Positions 57,206 to 64,000 of a DNA stretch of 64,000 nt are shown here, piece by piece (within the stretch, counting starts at the first letter, position 1; each line of letters starts with the position of its first letter). The notes under the pieces are model-generated. The model searched no databases, was not told the DNA's origin, and worked only from the letters and a program-made list of their open reading frames with translations. The stretch covers positions 1,798,001-1,862,000 of the forward strand of contig NZ_FNKP01000001.1 of the NCBI RefSeq assembly GCF_900099835.1, given 5' to 3'. The translations under genes were made by a program, and so were the position numbers. The DNA is from Paraburkholderia fungorum. GTDB taxonomy: Bacteria > Pseudomonadota > Gammaproteobacteria > Burkholderiales > Burkholderiaceae.

Positions 57206-58015
57206 TCAGGCCGCTGCGTGCGCCGCGCCGCGCGTTTGTCCTGCGACGCTCTGGACCCAGCCGAGGCCTGCGGCCGTCGTCGTGCGCGGTTTGTATTCGC
57301 AACCGACGTAGCCGTCGTAACCGAGCGAGTCGAGCAGCGAGAACAGATACGGATAGTTGATTTCGCCCGTACCCGGCTCGTTGCGGCCGGGGTTGTCGGC
57401 GAGTTGAATGTGCGCGATCTGCGGCAGATTCTTTTTGATCGTTGCCGCGAGTTCGCCCTCCATCCGCTGCATGTGATAGATGTCGTATTGCAGGAACAGG
57501 TTGTCCGAACCGACCGCGCGAATCACATCGAGACCTTCGCCCGAACGGTTCAGCGCGAAGCCGGGGATGTCGTACGAATTGCACGGTTCGACCAGTAGTT
57601 TTATGCCGGCCTTTTTCAGTTCGCCCGCTGCAAAACGCAGGTTGTCGACGATGGTCGAGCGTGCCTTGTCAGCATCGACGTCCGCTGTCGGAATGCCGAC
57701 GAGGCAGTTCAATTGCGGCACTTTCAGTGCGCGTGCATATTCGATCGCACGGCCCACACCTTCCTGGAATTCGCCTACGCGGTCGGGCAGGCACGCGATG
57801 CCGCGTTCACCTGCTTCCCAGTTGCCCGCAGGCAGGTTGTGCAGCACGAGCTTCAAACGATTCTGCTGCAGACGTTCGCTCAGTTCCGCGATCTGGTACG
57901 GATACGGAAACAGGAATTCGACGGCGTGAAAGCCCGCATCCGCTACAGCTGAAAAGCGCTCGAGGAAAGGGACTTCGTTGAACAGCATGGTGAGATTCGC
58001 TGCGAATTTCGGCAT
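57206..58015 (-). CDS. hyi: Hydroxypyruvate isomerase
   Basis: A 269-residue TIM-barrel isomerase interconverting hydroxypyruvate and tartronate semialdehyde. Visible are the start MPKFAANLTMLFNEVPFLER, the YDIYHMQRMEGELA metal-site segment and LADNPGRNEPGTGEINYPYL, typical of Hyi. The ATG at 58015 gives the family start. It lies 101 nt after gcl and 78 nt before glxR on the same strand. Confidence 0.94.
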   Translation of the reverse strand: MPKFAANLTMLFNEVPFLERFSAVADAGFHAVEFLFPYPYQIAELSERLQQNRLKLVLHNLPAGNWEAGERGIACLPDRVGEFQEGVGRAIEYARALKVPQLNCLVGIPTADVDADKARSTIVDNLRFAAGELKKAGIKLLVEPCNSYDIPGFALNRSGEGLDVIRAVGSDNLFLQYDIYHMQRMEGELAATIKKNLPQIAHIQLADNPGRNEPGTGEINYPYLFSLLDSLGYDGYVGCEYKPRTTTAAGLGWVQSVAGQTRGAAHAAA

Positions 58016-58116
58016 GGTGCGTGTGTCTCTCTGGTCGGTCAGTGGATGTCTTTGCGAAGGCGACGCGTAGCTTGCAGATGCCACGTCGCGCGCCGCCTTC
58101 ACATGATTGATGCAGT

Positions 58117-59892
58117 TCAGTCGAGCATGCTGATCGCGGTCGGCGCATCTTCACGCTTCACGGCCAGTTCCTCGAACTCGTTGATCGCGTCGATCTCGGT
58201 GCCCATCGAAATGTTCGTCACGCGTTCGAGAATCACTTCGACGATCACCGGCACGTTGAACTCGGCGAGCATCGACTGCGCTTTTTGCAGCGCGGGCTTC
58301 AGCTCTTCGGGCTTGAATACGCGGATCGCCTTGCATCCCAAACCTTCGGCGACGGCCACGTGATCTACGCCGTAACCGTTCATCTCCGGCGCGTTGATGT
58401 TCTCGAAACCGAGTTGCACGCAGAAGTCCATATCGAACGCGCGCTGTGCCTGGCGGATCAAGCCGAGGTACGAGTTGTTCACGACCACATGCACGTACGG
58501 CAGCTTGAATTGCGCACCGGCCGCGAGTTCTTCGATCATGAACTGGAAGTCGTAGTCGCCGGAGAGCGCGACGATCGGACGTTGCGGATCGGCTGCGCGC
58601 ACGCCGAGCGCTGCCGGAATCGTCCAGCCGAGCGGGCCGGCCTGACCGCAGTTGATCCAGTTGCGCGCCTTGTACACGTGCAGGAATTGCGCACCCGCAA
58701 TCTGCGACAGACCGATCGTGCTCACGTAGCAGGTATCGCGGCCGAACACCTGGTTCATCTCTTCGTACACGCGCTGCGGCTTCATCGGCACGTTGTCGAA
58801 GTGCGTCTTGCGCTGCAGGGTCTGCTTGCGCTGCTGGCAATCGGCGACCCAGGCGCTGCGGTCCTTCAGCTTGCCCGCCGCCTTCCATTCCTTCGCGACT
58901 TCGACGAACAGTTCGAGCGCCGCCTTCGCGTCCGACACGATGCCGAGGTCGGGACCGAACACGCGGCCGATCTGGGTCGGTTCGATGTCGATGTGAACGA
59001 ACTTGCGGCCCTTCGTATAGACCTCGACGCTGCCCGTGTGACGGTTCGCCCAGCGATTGCCGATGCCGAGCACGAAGTCGGATGCGAGCATCGTCGCGTT
59101 GCCGTAGCGGTGCGAGGTTTGCAGGCCGACCATGCCGGCCATCAGCGGATGGTCATCGGGAATCGCGCCCCACGACATCAGCGTCGGGATGACCGGCACA
59201 CCGACGGTTTCGGCGAATTCCACCAGCAGGTCTTCAGCGGCTGCGTTCAGCACGCCGCCGCCCGACACGATCAGCGGCCTGTCGGCGTCGTTCAGCAGAT
59301 TCAGCGCGGCTTCGATCTGCTTGCGCGTCGCTTTCGGCTTGTAGACCGGCAGCGGTTCGTACGTGTCGATATCGAACTCGATCTCGGCGAGTTGCACGTC
59401 GATCGGCAGGTCGACCAGCACCGGACCCGGACGGCCCGAGCGCATCAGGTGAAAAGCCTGCTGGAACACGCGCGGCACCAGCGCCGGTTCGCGCACGGTC
59501 ACGGCCCACTTGGTGACGGGTTTGGCGATCGATTCGATGTCGACGGCCTGGAAGTCTTCCTTGTACAGACGCGCGCGGGGTGCCTGTCCTGTGATAGCCA
59601 GAATAGGAATCGAGTCGGCCTGAGCGGAGTACAAACCGGTGATCATGTCGGTGCCGGCGGGGCCCGACGTGCCGATGCACACGCCGATATTGCCCGGCTG
59701 CGCCCGCGTATAGCCTTCGGCCATGTGCGATGCGCCCTCGACGTGACGCGCCAGCACGTGGCTGATGTTGCCAGCCTTGCGCATCGCCGAATAGAACGGG
59801 TTGATCGCGGCGCCCGGCACGCCGAACGCGGTATCGATGCCTTCTTTTTCGAGCACCAGAACGGCTGCGTCGACGGCTCTCATCTTGGCCAT
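58117..59892 (-). CDS. gcl: Glyoxylate carboligase (tartronate-semialdehyde synthase)
   Basis: ThDP- and FAD-dependent enzyme joining two glyoxylates to tartronate semialdehyde and CO2, 591 residues. The N-terminal PYR domain has [14 protein letters not shown] and the [13 protein letters not shown] motif, where the glutamate conserved in most ThDP enzymes is valine, a hallmark of this enzyme. The C-terminal ThDP-binding motif is in [20 protein letters not shown] followed by [16 protein letters not shown]. First gene of gcl-hyi-glxR, divergent from a LysR regulator. Confidence 0.96.
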   Translation of the reverse strand: MAKMRAVDAAVLVLEKEGIDTAFGVPGAAINPFYSAMRKAGNISHVLARHVEGASHMAEGYTRAQPGNIGVCIGTSGPAGTDMITGLYSAQADSIPILAITGQAPRARLYKEDFQAVDIESIAKPVTKWAVTVREPALVPRVFQQAFHLMRSGRPGPVLVDLPIDVQLAEIEFDIDTYEPLPVYKPKATRKQIEAALNLLNDADRPLIVSGGGVLNAAAEDLLVEFAETVGVPVIPTLMSWGAIPDDHPLMAGMVGLQTSHRYGNATMLASDFVLGIGNRWANRHTGSVEVYTKGRKFVHIDIEPTQIGRVFGPDLGIVSDAKAALELFVEVAKEWKAAGKLKDRSAWVADCQQRKQTLQRKTHFDNVPMKPQRVYEEMNQVFGRDTCYVSTIGLSQIAGAQFLHVYKARNWINCGQAGPLGWTIPAALGVRAADPQRPIVALSGDYDFQFMIEELAAGAQFKLPYVHVVVNNSYLGLIRQAQRAFDMDFCVQLGFENINAPEMNGYGVDHVAVAEGLGCKAIRVFKPEELKPALQKAQSMLAEFNVPVIVEVILERVTNISMGTEIDAINEFEELAVKREDAPTAISMLD

Positions 59893-60087
59893 GAATGTCT
59901 CCTGAATGTCTTTGAAATCGGGCGAATCAAGGGGGTTGAGAGCACTTTAGGGCTGACCCAAAGGTTTGATAAGATCAGTTGGGGTCGCTTATTTCGAGAC
60001 AAAAAGTATGGAATGGCGCGCGGCTGGACTTCCGGCCCGGCCTGAGCCGACGCTAAGCCGACGTGATGCGGCCCGCAGGAGACAACA

Positions 60088-61002
60088 ATGGATCGCTTCA
60101 AACAGATCGAAACTTTCGTACGCGTCGCGGACGCGGGCAGCCTCGCGTCCGCCGCGCTGGAAGAGGGTGTGTCGCCGGTGATTCTCGGCCGGCGCATCGA
60201 CGCGCTGGAAAAGCGCCTCGGCGTGAAACTCATGTATCGCTCGACCCGGCGGCTGGTGGTGAGCGAAGAGGGCGCCGCGTTTCTGGAGCGCTGCCGGGGT
60301 TTGCTGACCGACTGGGATCAGGCGGAAAACGAACTGAGCGCCGGGCGGCGCGCGGTGAACGGTCACCTGATCGTGTCGGCGCCCGCTGCGTTCGGGCGCA
60401 AGCACGTTGCGCCGCTCGCCCCCGCTTTCCTCGCCGACAAGCCCGAGTTGCAACTGTCGTTCAACCTGACCGACCGGGTGGTCGACCTGGTGCGCGAAGG
60501 GTACGACCTGTCGATCAGGATCGGCGGCGCGGTCGATCCGAACTTTGTCGCAGTGAAACTGGCGACCAACCGGCGCGTGGTGTGCGGCACGCCCGATTAT
60601 TTCCGTCGGCACGGCAAGCCGAAAACGCTCGAGGATCTGCCGCAGCACAACTGTCTCGCGTTCAATCTGCAAGGCGGGCAGAACCGCGGCTGGTATTTCC
60701 GCCGCAACGGCAAGCTGGCGACCGTGCGGGTGGGCGGCTCGCTCGATTGCAACGACGGCGAGCTGCTGCATCGGTGGGTATCGGAGGGTTTGGGGCTGGG
60801 CTGGCGTTCTACGTGGGAAATCCAGCAGCAACTGGCGCGCGGCGAGCTGGAAACCGTGCTCGACGAGTTTGCGTTGCCCGATTACGACATCCTCGCCGTG
60901 TATCCGCAGCAGCGTTATGTGCCGGCAAGGGTGCGGTATTTCATCGATTATCTGAAAGAGGTGTATGCGAGCGACGGGTATTGGAATCGGCCGGCGTATT
61001 GA
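60088..61002 (+). CDS. LysR-family regulator, likely of the gcl operon
   Basis: A 304-residue LysR regulator with N-terminal helix-turn-helix (FVRVADAGSLASAALEEGVS, VILGRRIDALEKRLG) and a C-terminal effector domain (LIVSAPAAFGRKHVAPLAPA). It is divergent from gcl across 195 nt, the usual arrangement for LysR control of a neighbour. The effector is unknown; glyoxylate-related compounds would be a natural guess. Confidence 0.92.
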   Translation: MDRFKQIETFVRVADAGSLASAALEEGVSPVILGRRIDALEKRLGVKLMYRSTRRLVVSEEGAAFLERCRGLLTDWDQAENELSAGRRAVNGHLIVSAPAAFGRKHVAPLAPAFLADKPELQLSFNLTDRVVDLVREGYDLSIRIGGAVDPNFVAVKLATNRRVVCGTPDYFRRHGKPKTLEDLPQHNCLAFNLQGGQNRGWYFRRNGKLATVRVGGSLDCNDGELLHRWVSEGLGLGWRSTWEIQQQLARGELETVLDEFALPDYDILAVYPQQRYVPARVRYFIDYLKEVYASDGYWNRPAY

Positions 61003-61096
61003 TGGGCGGTGTTGGGAACGGGCGGAGGAGGGAATTGGCCGCCTGCCGCCCATCTTTTTGGCCAATCCTCCACACCAGCGGGAATAAACTCGGCAG

Positions 61097-62104
61097 ATGA
61101 CCGGTTATGCGATGAAAGGCAGTCACGACGAGCCGCACCGCATAGCCGCAATGCCCTGGAGGGCCGAGGTGGTCCAGACCGAAACAGACGCCCGCGAGCG
61201 AGGCGATACCGATGCAGCGAGGAGCCGCCGTTTCCAGCAGCTCGCGCTGCCGCATCTCGACGCCGCGTACAACCTCGCACGCTGGTTATGCGGCAACGCG
61301 AACGATGCCGATGACGTTGTCCAGGAAGCGTTCATGCGCGCTTTCCGCTTCTTCGACACGTTTCGCGGCGACACTGCGCGGCCGTGGCTGCTGGCGATCG
61401 TGCGTCGTACCTGGTACACGGAGTGGCGTCGGCGCGGGCCGTCGCACGACATGCTCGAATTCGACGACACGATGGACGATGCGACGTTCGACGGATGGAG
61501 CGCGGGCGGCGACGATCCTCAGACGCTGCTGATCCGCGACGAAGATACGAAGCTCATACACGAAGCGCTCGCGCAGTTGCCGGTGGAGTACAGGGAGGTG
61601 CTGATCCTGCGCGAACTGGAAGAGATGGGGTATCGGGAGATCGCCGTGGTGGCGGATTTGCCGATCGGCACGGTGATGTCGAGGCTTGCGCGAGGGCGCC
61701 GGAAGCTGGCGGCAGTGCTGATGGAGAAACAGGGCTCGAAGCCTCCGCGCACGGGGGCTTCGGGCTGCAACACGCGGATGCCGGCAGACGGAACGTCGAC
61801 CCAGCCAGGGCGCCAGCAGGGTTCCGGCTCGCAGGAGGCGGCGAAGCGTTCGGCTGCTCGTGCGGAACACACAACGCCTTCGCCGGATTCGTCCGCCAGT
61901 GCTCGTACAGATGCCGGTAACCGGCCGACGCCGGATGGTAATGAAGGGTATCCCCCGGAAGCGCATCCCCCGGAAACGCCCGCCGCCGGCAAGTTTGGCA
62001 CGGCAACAGTTACACCGCTCCGGGCGTCCGCAAACGGCCGGCCACTCAACCCACCCGGCGCAGGCGCGCCGGGCTCCGCTCAGGAGACGCCAGATGGACT
62101 GTAA
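61097..62104 (+). CDS. ECF-type RNA polymerase sigma factor with long C-terminal extension
   Basis: A 335-residue sigma factor. Region 2 is visible as NLARWLCGNANDADDVVQEA and region 4 as LPVEYREVLILRELEEMGYR with AVVADLPIGTVMSRLARGR. About 30 residues precede region 2. Region 4 is followed by roughly 120 residues of Ser/Pro/Gly/Thr-rich low-complexity sequence not typical of ECF factors. The start is uncertain (61097 or a later ATG). Its 3' end overlaps the anti-sigma gene by 11 nt, so the two are coupled. Confidence 0.9.
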   Translation: MTGYAMKGSHDEPHRIAAMPWRAEVVQTETDARERGDTDAARSRRFQQLALPHLDAAYNLARWLCGNANDADDVVQEAFMRAFRFFDTFRGDTARPWLLAIVRRTWYTEWRRRGPSHDMLEFDDTMDDATFDGWSAGGDDPQTLLIRDEDTKLIHEALAQLPVEYREVLILRELEEMGYREIAVVADLPIGTVMSRLARGRRKLAAVLMEKQGSKPPRTGASGCNTRMPADGTSTQPGRQQGSGSQEAAKRSAARAEHTTPSPDSSASARTDAGNRPTPDGNEGYPPEAHPPETPAAGKFGTATVTPLRASANGRPLNPPGAGAPGSAQETPDGL

Positions 62105-63125
62105 AGAAGCCCGGCCGCTCCTCGATGCGAACGCCGATCATGAGTTGCCCGCACCGGAAGCCCGGCGCATCCAGCAACATATCGAGAGTTGCGACGCGTG
62201 CCGTCGCGAGAGCGACAACTTGCGGACATTGAGTGGTGCGCTGCGGACGACGCCTTATCATCGCGCGCCGCAGTCGCTGAGGGCGCGGATCATCGCCGGT
62301 TTGCCGGCGATTGAAGAAGGGCTGGCTGCGACAGCGGCGGATATCCGTTCTGACACTGACGCTTATGCAACCGGAGAATCCGCGACGAATAACGGGCGGA
62401 GCGGCGTCAATCAACCGGGCGGCGCGCAAGGTACACCCGGCGACGCAGCACCAGAGTCGCGCCCGCGTCAGCGGCGCCGGTCCTTCCTGGCTGGATTACT
62501 CGATGGCTTGCGCGGTCAGTCAGGCGGCTTTGGCGGGCCGGTCGCCACGGGCGGCGCAAACCGGCTGTTTGCTTCGGGGTGGCTCGCTGCGCTGGTTATC
62601 GCGCTGGGCGCTGGAGCGGCGGGCGTGGCGTTGACCCTGCACCGTTCCGCAGATATTTCCCCATTCGCCGACGAACTGGTTGAGAGCCACGTGAGGGCGC
62701 AGGTGTCGGGCCGCGACATCGACGTGATTTCGACCGACCGGCACACGGTCAAGCCCTGGTTCAACGGCCGGCTGGACTATTCGCCGCCGGTCGAGGATCT
62801 TGCCGCCAGCGGTTTCCCGTTGCAGGGTGGACGGCTCGACTACCTCGCGCATCAGCGGGTGGGGGTGCTGGTGTACCGGTACGGCAAGCACGTAATCGAC
62901 GTGTACGTCTTTCCGCAGGCGGCATCGGGCGGCGCAGGCCGGAACGTGGGGAGCGCCGCGCCGTCGATAGTGGGGCGGGAGGGCTACTCGATCGCCCACT
63001 GGGATGCTGAAGGCATGACCTGGTGGGCGATTTCGGACGCCGCGCCCGATGCGCTGACAGGGCTGGAGGCCGCGCTGAAGGCGCGTCTGCAAAGCGGCAG
63101 CGAGCGTACCGAAGGCGGCTCCTAG
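62094..63125 (+). CDS. Anti-sigma factor with zinc-finger (ZAS-like) domain
   Basis: A 343-residue membrane protein. The N-terminal domain has the zinc-binding anti-sigma motif with His-x3-Cys-x2-Cys in HIESCDACRRESDNLRTL. A low-complexity linker follows, then one membrane helix (LFASGWLAALVIALGAGAAG) and a periplasmic domain of about 150 residues (YSPPVEDLAASGFPLQGGRL, LVYRYGKHVIDVYVFP). It likely holds the upstream sigma factor at the membrane until a periplasmic signal arrives. The ATG at 62094 follows CAGGAGA; the frame is open well upstream in the sigma gene. Confidence 0.9.
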   Translation: MDCKEARPLLDANADHELPAPEARRIQQHIESCDACRRESDNLRTLSGALRTTPYHRAPQSLRARIIAGLPAIEEGLAATAADIRSDTDAYATGESATNNGRSGVNQPGGAQGTPGDAAPESRPRQRRRSFLAGLLDGLRGQSGGFGGPVATGGANRLFASGWLAALVIALGAGAAGVALTLHRSADISPFADELVESHVRAQVSGRDIDVISTDRHTVKPWFNGRLDYSPPVEDLAASGFPLQGGRLDYLAHQRVGVLVYRYGKHVIDVYVFPQAASGGAGRNVGSAAPSIVGREGYSIAHWDAEGMTWWAISDAAPDALTGLEAALKARLQSGSERTEGGS

Positions 63126-63516
63126 CTTCAAAGTCTTGCTTATGCGGCAAGGTTCTGAGCGGGCTGAGGCCGCGTTGCCTTGATGATCTGCAGGCAAATA
63201 GCGGCCGGCAGCATTCATGTTTCTACAGCGTCCTCGGCGGCCGTAAAGCGACGCCCAGACTGCGCGAGCGACCCCGGGGAGTGGTCGCGGAAATTGACCA
63301 GAGCTTGCCGTTCCGATATGTCTGCGCCCAAAACGTCTTGCGGCGATCGGGCCAGCCTGTCCCTAAACCTTTGAAAACACTCCCGATTCACGCGTTGAAT
63401 CGACGGGATATCTTGCAACCCGGCCCTATTCGGGTTACACTCTTTGGCTTCTCACTTGCCACACCGGTTCCGACGCCCGGGTGGCTTTTATCCATAAGTC
63501 AGCACAAGGAGTGAAT
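63126..63516. other. Region upstream of rpsF, no gene seen
   Basis: Contains the proposed rpsF promoter and a leader of about 70 nt. I found no coding sequence. The leader could hold an RNA control element, as is common for this ribosomal operon, but no specific structure is evident. Confidence 0.5.
63413..63441 (+). promoter_or_regulatory. Sigma-70 promoter of the rpsF operon
   Basis: TTGCAA (63413-63418) and TACACT (63436-63441) are separated by 17 nt, the optimal spacing. Transcription would start near 63448, leaving a leader of about 70 nt before rpsF. Confidence 0.75.
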
Positions 63517-63891
63517 ATGCGTCATTACGAAATCGTATTTATCGTGCACCCGGATCAAAGCGAGCAAGTGCCCGCAATGATCGAGCGTTACAAGTCCACG
63601 ATCACCTCGCACGGTGGCCAGATCCACCGTATCGAAGACTGGGGCCGTCGCCAACTGGCCTACATGATCGAGAAACTCGCCAAGGCTCACTACGTCTGCA
63701 TGAACATCGAATGCGACCAAACCACGCTCGACGAGCTGGAACACGCATTCAAGTTCAACGACGCTGTTCTGCGTCACCTCATCGTCAAGCTGAAGAAGGC
63801 CGAAACGGCCCCGTCGCCGATGATGAAGGAAGTGCAGCGCGAAGAAGCCAAGAAGTCGGCTGCTACGCAACCGTCCGAAGCGCAGGCTTAA
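63517..63891 (+). CDS. rpsF: 30S ribosomal protein S6
   Basis: A 124-residue ribosomal protein. The family blocks [20 protein letters not shown] and [20 protein letters not shown] are clear, with a charged Ala/Lys/Glu-rich C-terminal tail. The ATG at 63517 follows AAGGAG. First gene of the conserved rpsF-priB-rpsR-rplI ribosomal/replication operon; priB begins 51 nt later. Confidence 0.97.
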   Translation: MRHYEIVFIVHPDQSEQVPAMIERYKSTITSHGGQIHRIEDWGRRQLAYMIEKLAKAHYVCMNIECDQTTLDELEHAFKFNDAVLRHLIVKLKKAETAPSPMMKEVQREEAKKSAATQPSEAQA

Positions 63892-63941
63892 GACACACTA
63901 TTTAAGCTACCAGAACAGGCGTTGTTCTCGCCCAAGGCTAC

Positions 63942-64000
63942 ATGAACCGGTTGCAACTTACGGCCAGCGTCGTCGAACGCGAACCGGTGCGGTACACCCC
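63942..64000 (+). CDS. priB: Primosomal replication protein N, PriB (5' end only)
   Basis: Only the first 19 codons are visible, reading MNRLQLTASVVEREPVRYTP up to the window edge. This matches the start of PriB, a single-stranded-DNA-binding protein of the replication restart primosome. Its location after rpsF is the standard one. Confidence 0.88.
   Translation, partial: MNRLQLTASVVEREPVRYT

Overview
The window is high-GC chromosomal DNA from a Burkholderiales bacterium, most likely Paraburkholderia or a close relative. This is inferred from gene order and protein style (rnr-rlmB-rpiA, sbp-cysT-cysW-cysA-cysB, gcl-hyi-glxR, ECF sigma/anti-sigma beside rpsF-priB, NodI/NodJ-type exporter, many short genus-specific proteins); no database search was possible. 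It reads mostly as core chromosome with a few accessory patches.

Layout. 1-3.1 kb: 3' end of rnr, rlmB, rpiA. 3.6-14 kb: a dispersed exopolysaccharide region with a GT4 glycosyltransferase, a higBA toxin-antitoxin pair, a GT2 glycosyltransferase with a polyprenyl-phosphate sugar-1-phosphate transferase, a Crp/Fnr regulator, about 2 kb without a recognisable gene, an ElaA acyltransferase and a fused GDP-mannose enzyme (manC). 14.5-18.9 kb: FadR-type regulator, Gfo/Idh oxidoreductase, a short signal peptidase I, and an amino-acid ABC permease with its binding protein. 19-23 kb: pyrD, two tRNA-protein transferases (bpt, aat), a Nudix hydrolase and tRNA-fMet. 23.3-29.8 kb: small conserved proteins, an SMR transporter, an epimerase-like protein divergent from a TetR regulator, and a 3-hydroxyisobutyryl-CoA hydrolase.

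30-40.5 kb: ssuD-ssuC-ssuB-mop (sulfonate use), small proteins, then dusA flanked by two identical tRNA-His genes in a perfect 158-bp inverted repeat, then a TPR-sulfotransferase gene translationally coupled to APS kinase. 41-48 kb: aldo-keto reductase, nodJ/nodI-like exporter, UspA-type protein, DUF2939 protein and lexA with two SOS boxes. 48.4-53.7 kb: sulfate uptake operon sbp-cysT-cysW-cysA and cysB. 53.8-61 kb: asparaginase, a BON-LysM protein, and the glyoxylate operon gcl-hyi-glxR with a divergent LysR gene. 61-64 kb: ECF sigma and anti-sigma pair, rpsF, start of priB.

Three separate modules concern sulfur: sulfonate uptake and desulfonation, PAPS-dependent sulfation, and sulfate uptake with CysB. 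The observations most worth following up are the tRNA-His/dusA inverted repeat, the sulfotransferase-CysC pair, and a HigB-type toxin whose reading frame appears scrambled by two compensating frameshifts beside an intact antitoxin.
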